Source: Hyalella azteca
Taxonomy: Eukaryota; Arthropoda; Malacostraca; Amphipoda; Hyalellidae
DNA length: 64,000 nt
Assembly (NCBI RefSeq): GCF_000764305.2
Contig: NW_025933301.1
Coordinates: 1 to 64,000 of the forward strand
Direction: 5' to 3'
Shown: positions 48,104 to 63,064 of the stretch, one piece after another
Layout: each line of letters opens with the position of its first letter
Numbering within the stretch: position 1 is the first letter of the stretch
The notes under the pieces: model-generated
What the model was told of the DNA's origin: nothing
Databases searched by the model: none
The model's input: only the letters and a program-made list of their open reading frames with translations
Translations under genes and position numbers: made by a program

Positions 48104-51100
48104 TCATTGGAGTGATTGGATTTGGATCAATCATTGGAGCTACAGTATTTCAGAGAAAAGAGAGATTTATCCAGTCAGGCCAATCCTGGCTCTGGCTGCA
48201 GAAAGTTGCCAAATAAAATCTATAGAGGCATTATTCAGGCATAAATTACCTAATCATTGGCAACAATTAACAAATTTGAGTTGATAATATTGATTCTTTC
48301 ATTAAGACAGGATCTTGAAGTCAAAACTTCAAGTTCAATATCTAACATCATTAACATAATATTCAAGGAAATCCAGTGAAAACTGAGATGATAAAAACAG
48401 ACATCAATTTAAATAATGTAACATCAATAGCCTATCATATTCATATGACATATCTACAATAATCTACAACTAGTCAACTACCTAGTACCTACAGGCTACA
48501 AGTGCTACAACTAGGTAGGTAGGCTAGTCTACATTCTACAACATACACCTCATACAACGGTACAACCTGCTCTCATGTCCTAACGACTAACGTTACTGCG
48601 GCAACATTATAACGTAACTTATTTACTAGGCGAATATAACGAGTTCGCTCAGTCTCCGAGACTGAGCGAGCTGTGGCCTGTGGCTTGACTAATGAGTTGA
48701 CTTGAGAAGTTGAGAGCAGCGATCCTCAGCAAAACTCATGTACTCGGCTGGTTCGGAAGAGGAGTCGGTTATTGTTCATCAGTATTTTTTTCCTGTAAGT
48801 GCAACGTCATTCGTTTTCAATTCGAGGGAGAAATGCTGATGCTCAACGGCGTGCTGCGTTTAGGTATTCTCGCCCCGTGGCAATTTATCCCACTGTAGAA
48901 TTAAGCGCCTCCATGGATGGACGTCGCCAGGGGATGCTGACAAGATCAAGTAGTCGGCACGCACAGGTATTCTAAGATGTCTAGTCTACTCAAGCGTATT
49001 CATGACGCGTTCAAATATCCATTATTATTTGAGGCTCCACCTGTGATTTCTGGGTACCAAATGAGTGGAATGTTTCTGTACTCAATAAGAAATTAAAATC
49101 AGGAATTGATACAGTCATGCAATAGTCTCGCAATTACTACGTTTAATTTTAGGATTTCAACACCAAACAACATAATGCAAAGAAACATATAGACAAAGTA
49201 TTAAGTTCATTATTTATATTAGGACGTAAGGTTGGATTACTCTAAATTATGCTGAAGTTCACACCACACCTCTTCGAAATAAATATGTCATTAGGAGCCC
49301 AATATTCATGGGAGGGGTTTTTTTTTAATAGGTCATTAATTTTTAATAGATACCAATTATCTTGATTGACCGTCACTTTTTATCTTAATTGACCGTAAAA
49401 CTATCTCTAAATGCATCTGTAGTTTTAGAAGAAAGCATAAAATTTTTTTAATAATCTGAAGCTTTGGTTAAAATATGAAGTAAACTCTCATTTGGAATGA
49501 CGCGAAATTAAATTGTTTTTCATATGAGAACCAATAATGTATTCATCTAGATTGAATTGCATGGGAATACCCATGCAACCAATAATGTATTCTAAGATTG
49601 AATTGCATGGGAATACCACACTGTTTTTGCGAGTACTCAAACTAAATGGAACGCATCGGCAGCAATTGAATTCTTTTCACTTCATTCCGGAACAAGTATA
49701 CATTCCTGAACCGTCGGATACAATTCCTGAACCGTCGGTGACAAATTACCTAGATTCGTTCCTATTATTCTTGCCGGACTTCACACACGAAGTCAGGTCA
49801 CCATTAGCGTCACATTAAATTAAATGGACGATCCAGGCAATAACAAAGTCCTTCTCATAGTTATTTACAATCGAGCCGTTGCAGACTAAGCGCGCAATAC
49901 CATCAGGCTTGACGTATCGTCAGAGCTCTGTTGCTGTTGTATGCAAAAGACCTTTGAATGATGGTAATCAAAGCAAAAATCATTTAGAATTGTTTATTTT
50001 GTACTGAGCGCTTATGTATTCACATGTTTTCAATATTTTGAGCAAATAAACTATGCGATTGAAGAGAGAAATTAGTCGACTTTCTTCAAGCCAAAATGAA
50101 GAAAATTGTACAGGGTAATGAATTACACTCCACATCATTATCTCCTCTTCTATTTACTACGCGCTTCCAAGTTGTAAAAAAAATTAATAAGTCCAGACTC
50201 GAAATTGTATCTCAATTAGGTAACAGGCAATATTTGTATTCATTAGGCATATCAGGGAATGAAGAAGCTGTAACTTAACGAAATGCCGAATTTCATCAAA
50301 AAATGTAGAACTCACCCGATCGACTGTGCTAATTGTTCAAACCATGAATATCCTGAAGGTTCATCTAAGGATAGCATCGCTGTACGCAACCTAGGTATTT
50401 AATTCGTGAACGAAAATAACTCGCGCTGTATTAAACTGAGAAATGCCCATAGCAGTTCATCACGAAACGTGTCTTATCAAAATGTTTGGTAAATCAACTC
50501 TACCTAACCTAAACACTGGCAGTCAGGAGAATCAATTTCACCACTTTTGCATACAGAGGAGGAAATGCACAACTGTACTTTCCAAACCAACATGCTTAGA
50601 AACTGCAGCTTATTAACAAGCTAGAGATCAATGATAGTGAAGCGCCTACAAAATTGACAACATCACAAAGACACGTCGCTATCAAATCAGACGTGGAAAA
50701 ATTACTAATAAAATTCCGAATAAGTTGGACAAAAAAGATTCATGGCAACAAAAAAGTAGAGAATAATAACCGGACGGCAGTTATGAACATTTCCGTCGTG
50801 CATGGAAAACCCAATGACCTAACCAAACAAAAATTCTAGCAATCGGGATAAGAAGCAACAAAGTGGAAAATTTATGAAACATTCGAGAGCAAATTAAATG
50901 TTCTTAGTTGAAATTAAAAAAAAAATACCTACCCACACGAACCAGTAACGGGCAAGACTGTATAGGAAACTTCGAGGAATGTTGAGGTTAATCAAAAAGT
51001 GATAAGCAAATCCGATCCAAGTAAGCGCACGGCTAAAAATTAATATAAGCAATAGGAAAACAGAGAGCAACCCAGATAAACAAGCAATGAAAGCGTAACG

Positions 51101-54088
51101 CTACAACGTGATGAGCGGAGTCGAGGGCAGGCGCAAGAATGGTTGATAGAAACAGTGTTCTGTAGTTGGAAACACTGTTAGATTTATTTAGAATAATAAT
51201 CGTTCAGCAATTTTGAAAAAAGATTTAGACTTATTAAGGAATATGTCATGATTACTGAATTTCCGAGGTCAAGCGCATCCAAAGTTCATCAACCGCAACA
51301 TGTCAGGAATACAACATTACCTGACAAATATAAAATAAGTAAGCCAATAAGAACAAATTTTATTGCATATAAAGGAGGTACCAGGATGACATTGGAACAG
51401 ACATCGAATCAACATGACGAAGATGAGTGATGGAACTTGAGATACAGCATAGACAGATGTTGCAAGCAGCAGCTCAAGAGGTTCATTAATGTATCACCTT
51501 ATTTCAGGATAGCCTTCACGTCATTGCATTCATTCATTCAATTTAAGTCGGTGTACATAAAATTCCAAAAACATTGTTTTGAACATTAGAACATAATATA
51601 AAAAGAAAAGTTACGTTGCTGAAGAAAATTGGCTAGAATTGCATCACATGTAGCGCGCAGAGTTCGAAGAACGACACAATGACGCCGTCCTCGTCAGAGC
51701 AGCAGCGTCATGTTACATATTCAGAAATGACACGACCTCATGGATGACGCGACCGTGGAAGAACAATCCTATCACAAGACTTTCGAATTTATGCATCAAA
51801 ATTCAACCAAAAAATAAAGTGAAATTTGTCAATATTTTTCAAACCACTCATGACCTAATAACAAATACGAACCAATTAACAAAGAGTATCAACCAGAAAT
51901 TGATCATTCACCAGTCATCGTTGAAATTGACAGCCAAATCATGTTCGAAAATACCTTTACAGATCACTGAATTTTACTGACGAAAAAAAAAGCTTTATAA
52001 TATGACACAGGAAAAAACTAACCGAAATAAAGGGATCCTATGATTTAATTCCGTAAAATCAAAAGAATTTTGTAGTGGATGAGAAGGTAATATTTATTTT
52101 TAGGTGAAATAATATTTATTGAACAATTTAATACCGAAAGATAATGATGCTATGCGATACGTACCCAGGTAAAAATAAACTGAACATAACATATCCGTTA
52201 GATCGAACGGAACAATAAGCTAGTGACATGACGGTCTGCAGTCGCGATACTAAAATCAAATGAATAGGATAGGGTCTTGAGACAGTATAACCAAAAATAT
52301 TAATGCTTCAAGTGATAAATTGCATATTAGACAAAGTTCACAAGTCGAATCAAAACGCAAGCCTAATACAAACAATCGAAAAACAAAAATGCAAGACTTT
52401 CAGTCACCGAAGACTACGGGCATTATACAATAGAAACGAAAATGATAGTTCCATGATACCTAAAAAAATAACAACGGAAAACAAAAGAATAGCACGAAAA
52501 GGATTGAGTGCTCTTCGGCACGTGCGCCACCCTTACATTGGTTACTACCTACATAATAAGCGTTGTAGTGGTTGGTTCTCACCAGAAGTTTACACCAATA
52601 CGACAGTTCCGCATAGCGAAACAGACGTCACCAAGCTTTATGTACATTTATACAGCATTAATTAAGAACTAGAGTGTCACGTCAGACGTCCAAGTGGTCA
52701 CGCACTGGTCCAGGGAACTACGGCATACACAAGTGTGATAACAAACATCACATTAGAAGCCCACACATCAGTTTTAATATTACGAAATACACGGCAATTT
52801 GCGGATGAAGTTGCAGATTCAGTCAAACTGATCAAAAGAACTAGAGAATACCAACACACGAAGGAGACGTCACAAATAATACTAGACGCAAATCGTGATC
52901 AAAACCAAAGTTTTCTATAGAGATTAGATTTAAGTTGGTGCTGATTCTGGAACAAATGGCAAGAAATACTGTAAACTCTTTACCGCCCAAGCTTAGTACA
53001 TCAGAGATGCGACTGAATCCCAGCCTTTTGAACAAACGTTGTATTAATTCGAAATTTAGCAATGATGACTAACTGAGACTGATACGTCAGAACTGCAATG
53101 ATATTACGTGTATATTAATAGAATGAGCCAAAATATGTTCAGCTATAGAATGAGCCAAAATATGTTTCGGCTAATGCTCGAAATGATTGCTGCGAGTTGG
53201 GAAAGCTGGTATCACGAAAACAAACGTAAGAAAGCACGTGAAGTTAATTTCGAGACCACCCGACTCAGTACCTGCGTTGCCTGATCCCCTAATGGCAACA
53301 ACGTATAGAAAACAACAATGAAGTCATGCATCGGCTACTGCTATGGCCTGGCAATCACGTCACTTCAAGGGAAAGAAAGCACATCACAGAAATTTGATGT
53401 GCAGCATTGCACACACGATATAACCATGTACCAGCTACAGCATAGAACGGCGAACAGTACAACATCTGCCTAATGTGCGTGGCTTCAACAGGATAACCAC
53501 TCAACTGCTAACAGTCTTGCCATGATACAAGTCTTTCTATAAACGGATATATTATTACAATTTAGCCCATAACAATTCAGCAGCATGAAAAGTTCAAAAT
53601 ATTTTGGTGAACTTTATATTTTTTTGTTCTTTGATGTCAGCAATTACAGGCCCAACATCACACCAAGATGGTTCAATTAGAACACTAATGTATAGTTTAC
53701 TTCATTAATTAATAACATAGACATCTGAGTAACAGTCTCGTTTCTAATAATCTCTTTGAATGACTGAGTTCCAACTTTTGTTTCCGAATTCTAGCGTTCA
53801 CATCTGCAACTATCAATACAGAATTGTTAGCAGGCTATAAATGATCGGCCAGCAAACCATCCACCCCACTACCTGAGACTGGACATAGTCAGGTGTCATC
53901 CAACAATGTCTACAGCGAGACAAGCATCCGAGATTTTGTTTATGGCTCCGTTCCTTCTCTGAGACCGACAACAATCGTCTAACATTGATGGCTGCCAGCA
54001 GAAGTGCGCTCGACTAAGTCGAAAGGGAAGTGTGAGCCATAGAGCTAACACTGACCACGATGGCCAGCGCGCCTCTGCTTCACGATGG
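48104..54088. other. intergenic region between Enhancer of polycomb and NHE8
   Basis: It should contain the 3' untranslated region of Enhancer of polycomb (ending downstream of 54089) and regulatory sequence of NHE8, but neither is delimitable by eye. A palindrome CGCTCAGTCT/AGACTGAGCG lies near 48648-48671. Plus-strand open frames at 50654-50839, 51248-51430 and 52303-52665 are A-rich and lack motifs. Confidence 0.45.
49529..49618. repeat. direct duplication, about 48-bp period
   Basis: ACCAATAATGTATTC at 49530 and again at 49578 are each followed by AGATTGAATTGCATGGGAAT. The first copy has a four-base insertion. Confidence 0.8.
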
Positions 54089-57000
54089 TCAGCTGTCTCT
54101 GAAAAGATACTGGTCAAGTTTGGCACATCTGACCACGGGCATGGAGGTGGTGGTTGTAGTGGTGCCGCTGGTGCTGCTCTTGCTGTGCACTATATTGTTA
54201 CGCACAGGACCGTTACTCATACTATTATTTCCATTATTATTGGTTTTGACAACGCTGTTGTGAGGAAGGGTAGAACTTTTATCATTAAGGACACGGTATC
54301 GCGACGAAGCTTCAGTGGTGCTCCCGTTGCTATTACTTCTCACGTGAGCGTTACAATTGTTTAAAGGAGAGTGGCTAGAATTAGTAATGAGTCTCTGGTG
54401 ACCACTTTTACTCACAGTCGACGAGGTACTAGTTCTAAGTATTGACGAAGACACGGCAAAAGACGAACTAGTCAATTTGTTAGAGCTATCTACATTATTT
54501 ACACAAGCAGGGCTACTGCTAGCGCTGCTCACGTTGCCAGTGCAGGCGGCTGATGATTCTTCACCACTATTTTGAGAAACACCTTCACTGACTTTAATTT
54601 TATTATAACTACACTCATCACTTGATGCCGTCCATACACTTTCACTGTTGTTCACTAAAAAAGAGCCACTACTAACTGCACTAACATGGCAGTCTAAATT
54701 TGTCACGGTTCTTACACCAAAATCGCGATTCGTGGAACTATTGCTCGACGACACATTTAACAAAGAATTTGATATATAAAAATTACCAGATGAATGCTGA
54801 GAAATAGCAGGCGGGCGATGATTGAGAGCGACATTAGAAGGTGATGAAGGTATTCGAGAGAGGCGAGGAGGGTTGATGATTTCAGGTAAAGATGGATCGA
54901 TTTCCACCAGTTCATTATCACAGGCGCTGGGTAATGGCTGAGTTGCTGCACCACTGTTAGAGATGGACGCATCATAGGTAGAGAAACGTGAGCTTGGCAG
55001 CAGTGAAAAAATATTGGAATGTTGTCTTGATGGCTGAAACTGACTACAGCGGTCAGGACTGAATACTGGCGGCAATTCTTGAGAATTTAGAAGCAGCGAT
55101 TCTGAAGATTTAGAATCGATCCAGTTGATTCCGTCAACACATGCGTGAGACGAGCCCAGCAGGACATTACTCTCAACATCCTCATTGTCTTGCCTCGAGT
55201 CTCCTCCCAATAAAATACTAGAAGGAATGCTCATTTCAACATCAGTTGTCAAGCCTTCATTCTCGCCCTCCATAACCTCAGCCGAGATCACATAAGACTG
55301 CAGGTAACTTGGGTCCAGTGGTGAGCTTCGACCTTCGCTTTCAGCTTCGCTCTCTCCGCCATCCGCCTGATCTTGCACCACACTCCTGAACTCGGGCAGA
55401 CTGCATGACACCCTCTCATTGCCAGGCCGCCTGCGGCACAGTTATCCCAGTTAATTTCTTATGGATATAACATTGCATTTCCTTAGATGGTTATTAACAA
55501 TGACAGTAGAAACTGCACAAATCTTCATCAGTTAGTAAAGAGATATTTAATTATCGGATGAATTTTATTTCGAATACCGAGTGTACAAATTTTGCTTCAA
55601 CTGAAAACTAAAGTAACAACTCCATTCATATATACACATTTTTCCCCGAAAATAACAGGAATAAATGGATGCAAAATTGTAGTGCTTCAAAATTGTGAGG
55701 AATGTTTGCCACTTGCTGCTGAGAAGTATCACAAGACAAGCATCTTGCTTATCATCCAATTCATCGATTCTGAAAGAATCTACTACTAAATAGTAATTGG
55801 TTATCACAAATTCATTCAGATCGATAGAAATAAAAACGCAAAAGAACAGTTTGTTAATTCTTTGGAGCCATTTTTTTCGATCTAACGACCCAATAATTTC
55901 ACGTATGTAAGTGAACACGACGCCAGGTCGCTAGATGCATGATGCACAAGATCAATCAAAGATGCTGTATAAGCTGATCCTCATATATGATGAAAGCCAA
56001 TTTAGCTTACATGAGCCGGAGCCGCAACGATTCTCGCCAACAAACAAAATATTCGGTGAACACATTGAAACCAAACGTGAAGAAAAGGATAACTAAAAAC
56101 TTGAAAAAATTAGATAATACATATATTTAGAGTAGTAAATAACAAATTTCCTTCAGATACTCACATTTGGAAAGCAGACACTGAAGGCAATATTTAGGGA
56201 GAGCTCTTGACAGTATATTGGTTGACCACGCACACCTACCATCGTAGCAACGGCTAGACCATTTTCTACGCTACACTTTTGTATAATAACACATCTATTT
56301 ATTGAACATGGTCGGAAGTTAGCTTTTTTTTAAGGAACAGTTGCAGAATCTAATGGAAGATTGCTAACATATAATAGAAGTACCACCAACCTCGAAATGT
56401 AGAAGTAAATTGAAATGTGATTGTGTTGGCGCTGAACCCCAAGCCACGACAAACATGTTTCAGGCAGAGCACTAACCAGAGTGCCGCGGCTGAATGCAGC
56501 TGGGTGAGAATATCCCGTGTGGCTGAGGTCAGTGCCACACCGCAGTGCTCCACTGCAGCCACGGCCGAGGGTGCTCGGTCATCAAGACTAGCGCTGCTCA
56601 GTCGGTCTATCCATATCCTGCAACATTTACATTTGTCATCCACAGAGTCAGGCATCACTTTATTCAAATTACTTCATTTTTATGCTTAGTAGTGATGCAA
56701 TGTAAGAAATTTGAAATTTAATGATAAGAATTTCTTCATTATCTTGTCATTCTGTTTCCACTAAAATGTACCTATTACAAACACCAACATTATTTGGGTA
56801 ACAATTTTAACATTAGAAATCTCCATCAAAATGCTTTGGAAAATATCATCTCATCCATCTTTAATGTTTAACATAATTCCTTAACACATACTTCCCGAAA
56901 AAAATCATTTTAAAACTACAAAATATGAATAGCAAAAGGAGAGAAACCAACTACAAGCCATCGACTTGTCAAACACTAAACCCTAAAAATTTCCAAATAC

Positions 57001-60000
57001 TGATAAAGATTGCAGCTATCCTGCACAGCTAATCCTGGAAAACATATAGTAAATTTCAAATACGGAAGCCAGAACTGATCAATTACAGAATAAACATGTG
57101 AATTATTAATTGTTTCCTGTGATTAGATGTAATTCCAAGGCTAAAAGAAGAAATAACACGAGAAGCAATGAAGGTAAGGATTCTACCTAACAGTTAATTC
57201 AGAACAGGGTTCAAATTACATTCGATCCTTTGCTTACCTCCCTCCTCTGCCAAGGCGTCGTCTGGCAAGCGTAATGTGACGACGAGAGGGATTTGATATG
57301 TGAGAAGTTAATAAATTATTAGGAGAAGAGCCTTCTCTGCTTTTAAGGGAAGGAGCGCTGGCGTCAGGGCCTGGTAATGAAGATGCATTCCTAGACATTG
57401 ACGACAAATGTACAGGTGTAAAATCATGTGTAGGGGTGCGTGGTAATTGGGGTAAACTGGTTGATGGTTCAAATTTAGATAAGGAGCCATCTAGAGGCAC
57501 CAAATTAGAAGATAACGAATCACTGCCACACGAAGTAAATGTGGAAGAAGTCGATGGAAGAGAAGAATGTCCACTAGGTGGAAATGAGAATGCAGGAGTT
57601 AATAGTGATGAGCTTAATAAAGGAGGTATTGGAGATAAGGCTGTTGAGAATGTGCGACGTATAGTCGGCATTTGCGATAAACTTGGAGAAGGTATCCGCG
57701 GGGGAGTTTGTGATGATAGTACAGAAAAGGTTGGAGGAAAATTTTGATCTGTGGGGAGACATGACGAAGGTGGGGAGGGACTGCGGGGAAGATATTCTGG
57801 AGGGAGGCTTGTGAGGGAGTATGGGGCATGGTTGGCTCCCCCTCCTCCCTCGTGAGGGGCAGCCCACACTGTGTCCTCTCGGGGCTGTGGGAAAAATTAA
57901 TTGTCTTTAGACTAAAACCATCAATAAATATCTCGGTATTTATTCGTTTTTCGTTTTTTATAACAAGAGCAGGTGCAAATTATTGGCAGAATTTGGCTTC
58001 TAAGGAAAAAAATGAGTCAATCACTTAGACAAAAACACTTCAGTGTGCGAAATTAACTAAAAATATTTGCGTGTAAAATTTTTGCTTAACATTCATCATT
58101 TATCAACGACTGATAGGTATCCACTTACATATGTAGCTTGTGGAAAAGTTGCCCTGTTAAGCTCATAAATAGCAAAACGTTCGAGCGTCAACCTACTATA
58201 ATTACAAAAGTAAACTGCTCACACACAAATAACAATGAACACAACACGAGACACACAAGTCAGAATGATTCAAGTGATGAGTCATTATAGATCACAGGCA
58301 TGCACTCACCGCGTGGTATTGGCAATGATGTCTTCTGATGAACGTGAAGGAACCGTCAGCGTGAGCATCATCGTCAGACTGCGAGGTGCCGCCACGTCCA
58401 CCGCCTCCTGAGCCCGTTGTATCATCCTCCTCCAATGACTGTAAAAATCAGGAAGCTAATGTCAACAACTATATACTTGCGGCTGTGAAGAGCAACATCC
58501 GAAGTTAGCCAGTAACGGTATAGGAAATTCTGGAATAGTTACTTGGGTGTGGACGATTAAACAAGAATGAGTAATAATTTATAAAAGGCAAGTATTAGTA
58601 ATACTTTCTGTGTAAAAATGAGAGCAGCGGAAATAATTACCGAGGGATAGGCATTAGCCAGCAAATAAGGGTCTGGAGGATGGGAGAAGCCTGCATGCTG
58701 CCGCTGCAGCCCCGAGCTGGGCTGACCAAGACTGGCGTGCAACTTGGCTTTTCTATTTTTCCTCTCCCTCTTTGCATTGTCCTGCAGAAAGGGTAGTAAA
58801 TAAGGTTTTAATGATAATTAAATGAGTTCTTAACATGAAAGATTAGAATCACATAGGAGCTTCACCAGAATGTGGAAATCCCAGAATTTTCCCAAGGTAT
58901 TTTTTCTCAGTACTTCTAAGGACGAAAGAAACTAAAGACAAATCAGAACACTTGCAAAAATTATTTATTTGGAATTCAACATACAATTAGTTGAACATAA
59001 AAAGTGGAACGATCATCCAACTAGAAAATTTTTAAGGCACATCAGAAATCTTTACGAATTTTACTAGAACTTAAATAATTTGACAACGAAAATAGAGAAC
59101 ATTAATGGAAGAGAAATATATTCTGTAGCGACTCACTTTGTTGCGGTGAGCAGCCGAGGCGTTGGTGAGGTTGTTGCGGTTGTGGCCAACTTTGAGCCAA
59201 CCAGCGCCTCCCCTCGCCCCGCCACCACCGCCGCCAGCAGCACTCGTGGCCGCTAGCGCTGAGGAGTTCAGATGATTGGACACTAAAGGAGCGAAGGCAG
59301 ACCTTGACATGGGCCGGCTGTTGAGCAGTTCTGAGATGATGGATCCTGACCAGTCCTGAAGCTCGTACCTGCACACCATAGATTTATTCAGTTATGGCAT
59401 AGATTATAGCACTTATAGCTGGATTACATGCATCTCTCAACATAATCGTTGTCTTACATGCAAGTGTTCTAGGTATGGAACATTTGAATGAAAAATTTTC
59501 AATTGAGATTGTGTTTAATCAGCTATATTAAAAAAGGTGAGTTTGTCCTCTCCTGGACACTTTCAATTGTGTAATAATGGTCATCATTTAACCATTATTA
59601 ATCTTTATTGATTGAACCATAACCATTATACTTGACCTCGACGTCATTTAATAATGGTTATGAACGTGGAAGACAATTTTTCTGACCATGCTTAGACATG
59701 CTGACCTCATTGGCATTTTTGCACATGCACATCCTCCAATGAGCGGGGTCTCAGCAATGAACAACGCGAGAGAGAAAAATGTGAGAAAACTTCCCCAGAT
59801 GGTAATTGAGATACTGTTAATATGACGTCAGTTTTCTGATAATCAACATCTAAAACGTGGATGATACTTACCGCTTTTCAAAGATTTCAATATGGAGATG
59901 CAGCAACTCCCTCTTGGTCTTCTCCCGCCGGCTAACCATCTGAAGCATTGTTAAACTCTTTGTCAAATCACGCTTGAGTTTGAGCATCTTCTCGTAACTG

Positions 60001-62097
60001 GATTCATCGTTTTTCCTGTTTTTCCGAGTCTGCATCTTCTCAGTGCGTTTTCTGAATGCCACATATGGGTCGCTGGGTGCACTTCCAGCACTCTTTTCAG
60101 ATTTGACCTAGCAAAATAGAACAAATTTTTAGAGTATAATAAGACCTAAATAGTTATACTAAAACTAAAAATTATGGCACATAAATTGCACTCAAGGATT
60201 TAATTGGGACATTCATAAAAAAATGAACAACATTAAGCATGCACTATTCAAAAATGTATGAGTGTAGCTGTGTTAATATACTATAGAAGTCATGTCTAGC
60301 ACCAAAAATGTATGAGTGTAGCTGTGTTAACATACTAAGGAAAAAAAATGTACGAGTGTAGCTGTGTTAACATACTAAGGAAAAAAAATGTACGAGTGTA
60401 GCTGTGTTAACATACTAAGGAAAAAAATGTACGAGTGTAGCTGTGTTAACATACTAAGGAAGTCATGTCTAACACCAAAAATGTACGAGTGCAGCTGTGT
60501 TAACATACTACTAAGGAAGTCATGTCTAGCACCAAAAATGTACGACGTGTAGCTGTGTTGACATACTATGGAAGTCGTGTCTAGCACCAAAAATTTACTG
60601 AGGAAAAAATCTGGGATTGATTTCAGTGCAAGAAACTGGCCCCTGACAGCTTCTCAGCAACTCTAGAGGAGAATAACTTACAGGCAAGAATAATTCATCA
60701 ACATAATATTCATTTCACTTTAAATGTTTAGAAAATATTAGTCAGAAATAGAAATGCAAATTGTACAGGTAAGTAGTATGTTTATAAAAAGAACTTGTCC
60801 CAGGAAGCATAACAATATTGACATAAATTCGATGCACAAAAATTTGAGTTTTTGAAATTCAGTACAACAATTTAGGATAGTGATAGTTGTGGCTACTTAT
60901 TGGTCAAATAATTGATGCAATGGTTTTCTCAAAAAACTTCCACTACTGTGCTGATTAATAATTTAAATTTGAATTGTTTCAAAAACTTTGCTTGTCTCAT
61001 TTATAGGATACTACACAAAAGTTATTTCCATCAACAGTGCAGAGCACTAGCGCTCTTGCCAACAGAATTCTAAGAGCAATTATGAAGTTGCTCACAAAAT
61101 GAATAACGGTTGATGTGTTTAACAACAGTAGAAGTAAAAGGTTTGAATGAGAATCATGGAGACTGACTTGCGGTATGAGAGTGTGTTGGGTTTTTAGACG
61201 CTTGTTGAGCCAGTAGTCATATACAGCAGTGATGAGACCATCGTCATCCTTAAGAAGAACTTTAGCTTCCTGCAATGTGACGGCCTTCAGACCAGAGCTC
61301 TTCTCGAGACGATCCATCATCTCTTCAAACTGAGGGGGATCAAGAGGAAGCAGCTCCCCTTTAGCAGCTTGTTGGGACAGCCATTCCTCATCTTCACTGT
61401 CCATGTCATAGTCAGGGATATCTTGCTCAGGGTTGAACGGCAGGATGTGTATAAGTTGTCGAGATTGCTGTTCATAAAAAGAAATTATTATTTGCACTAA
61501 AAGAACACAATATATTACAAGATCTGAATATATTCAACTATTATGCATCATATATATGCCATAGCATTATTTTGGATAGTCATTGCCACAATATTTTTAT
61601 CAGAAAACTTCATCTATATTCACAAAGTATTGGAAAAATTATGAACATTGATCAGTTTAGCGAAATTATTGCCAAAAATGCAAAATCTATTTTTATTAGC
61701 TTGAACTGAATACTTTGACCAAGATTGATAAACAATTCCATACAGTTTTTAAGAAGTTTCATTCAAACAAAAATATTATTACTCTACAGAGTTTAGTGCT
61801 AAAAAATTGGCAGCCAACTCTTAACCATTGGCTCTAGTGTAAGTATTAAATGAAATATTAGTCATAAAAATAGCATCAAAAACTCTAATAATCAAAGCAA
61901 GTTGACACTTGTTTGTATGACTGTGAACTCTTCTACTTAAAGGAAAGATAATGTAGAAATGATCAAAAATAGGCTATGCTTGCAAAAGTTACCTTATAAT
62001 CAGGAGGGTATATTTTGGCATGGGTACTGTCAACTGCATACACCTCAGGAACAGGGATAACTCTGTGGTGGAAGATGGCCTGCTGCAGATGGTGCTC
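54089..62097 (-). CDS. E(Pc): Enhancer of polycomb (5' end missing), nine exons seen
   Basis: Exons on minus: 62097-61993, 61467-61168, 60107-59872, 59368-59137, 58781-58641, 58438-58310, 57884-57238, 56617-56477, 55430-54089; 1090 visible residues plus stop, all phases consistent. It is a scaffold subunit of the NuA4/TIP60 histone acetyltransferase complex in the nucleus. Seen: EHHLQQAIFHHRVIPVPE; QLIHILPFNPEQDIPDYDMD; FEEMMDRLEKSSGLKAVTLQ; VYDYWLNKR; YVAFRKRTEKMQTRKNRKND; YEKMLKLKRDL; RREKTKRELLHL; RYELQDWSG; FTFIRRHHCQYHA; LARRRLGRGGR; IWIDRLSSASLDD. These are the EPC signature blocks in order. The first visible exon starts in phase 0 inside the EPc-A domain; the initiator exon should be beyond 62.1 kb. 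Additions: a Gly-rich patch, a Pro/Ser-rich segment of about 195 residues before RRRLGRGGR, and a Ser/Asn-rich tail of about 440 residues. Confidence 0.95.
60240..60600. repeat. tandem array, about 40- and 57-bp units, in an EPC intron
   Basis: At least six copies of AATGTACGAGTGTAGCTGTG followed by TTAACATACTAAGG, some with AAGTCATGTCTAGCACC appended. Intronic, between EPC exons at 61168 and 60107. Confidence 0.9.
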
Positions 62098-63062
62098 CTG
62101 GAAAACAAATATCAATATAGACAAAACTTCAGACCAAAATAGATAAGGAAAATGTACTGAGAATGACTCAAGTTGAATAAGAGAAGGCTGTAAAACTGCA
62201 ATGAATTTAATACCTTTACTCTCGTATCTTTCTCTTCAAACTTGCTTAAAATATTATGGTGCCATTTCAAACAATTGCAAATGAGAATTTACATAAAAAA
62301 CATTGATCAAACCGGTATATATAAAATGCAAAGTAGAACACGCTCCTGAGAGATAAGATTATTGCTAGTAGGCTAGAAGCCATCAGAAATGAAGAAGGAT
62401 GATGATTCCTTCGCTCTACAAACAATTGTGCTCATGAAATTGCAAAAAGAAAATAAATTTCATTTTGCTATTGAACTAGTGTGACATGTATGTGCAGGTC
62501 TTAAGACAAGTTAGGAAAAGTTAAATAAATATTCAACAAAATTCTACTATTAATTTGACTTGAATGATTTCAAAATTCACATGATACAATACCAGCAGTT
62601 GATTGTTATACTAGGCACATCCCCTAGATAAATTAACCCCAGCTGAACCAAGACTCCATCCACAATATAAGTGAAGCTTTTCAGCAATATTACTCTACTA
62701 CCGGTACCGTTTTTTTAGCTTTTGTTCTGCAAAATATTTTTTTCAAAGTTGATCAATTTAGTTTGGTTTTATATTGTGTATACACAGCAAAATTCAATTC
62801 AATGTCATAAAAGCTAGCATTTGACTTGGTGACAAATTAGATGTAAGCAGTAATGTCCAAGACACATATCCAGTGATTTCTCCAACAATGTGTAAGTAAA
62901 AATTGCACAAGATTTACCCAAATCTACTCTCATCCATGTGTGATCTTGGTCCTTGCTCCATCTAAACTTTGTTGAACCCTCATTGCTAGGAAGACAATCC
63001 TTTCAATTTAAGCATCCTGTTACACAAGATGTAACTCCAATTTACCCGAACCCAAATTGCAT
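62098..63062. other. upstream intron of Enhancer of polycomb
   Basis: No exon was found. The missing N-terminal coding exon of Enhancer of polycomb is expected on the minus strand beyond the transposon at 63065 or outside the window. Confidence 0.5.
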
Positions 63063-63064
63063 TA

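Noticed and set aside
52303..52665. 120-codon plus-strand open frame
   Set aside because: A-rich codons, no motif, no splice partners; likely chance in AT-rich DNA.
54032..54364. Plus-strand open frames rich in Val/Thr/Ile
   Set aside because: Antisense to the final exon of Enhancer of polycomb.
57436..57747. Plus-strand open frame in the 57 kb region
   Set aside because: Antisense shadow of the Pro/Ser-rich exon of Enhancer of polycomb.
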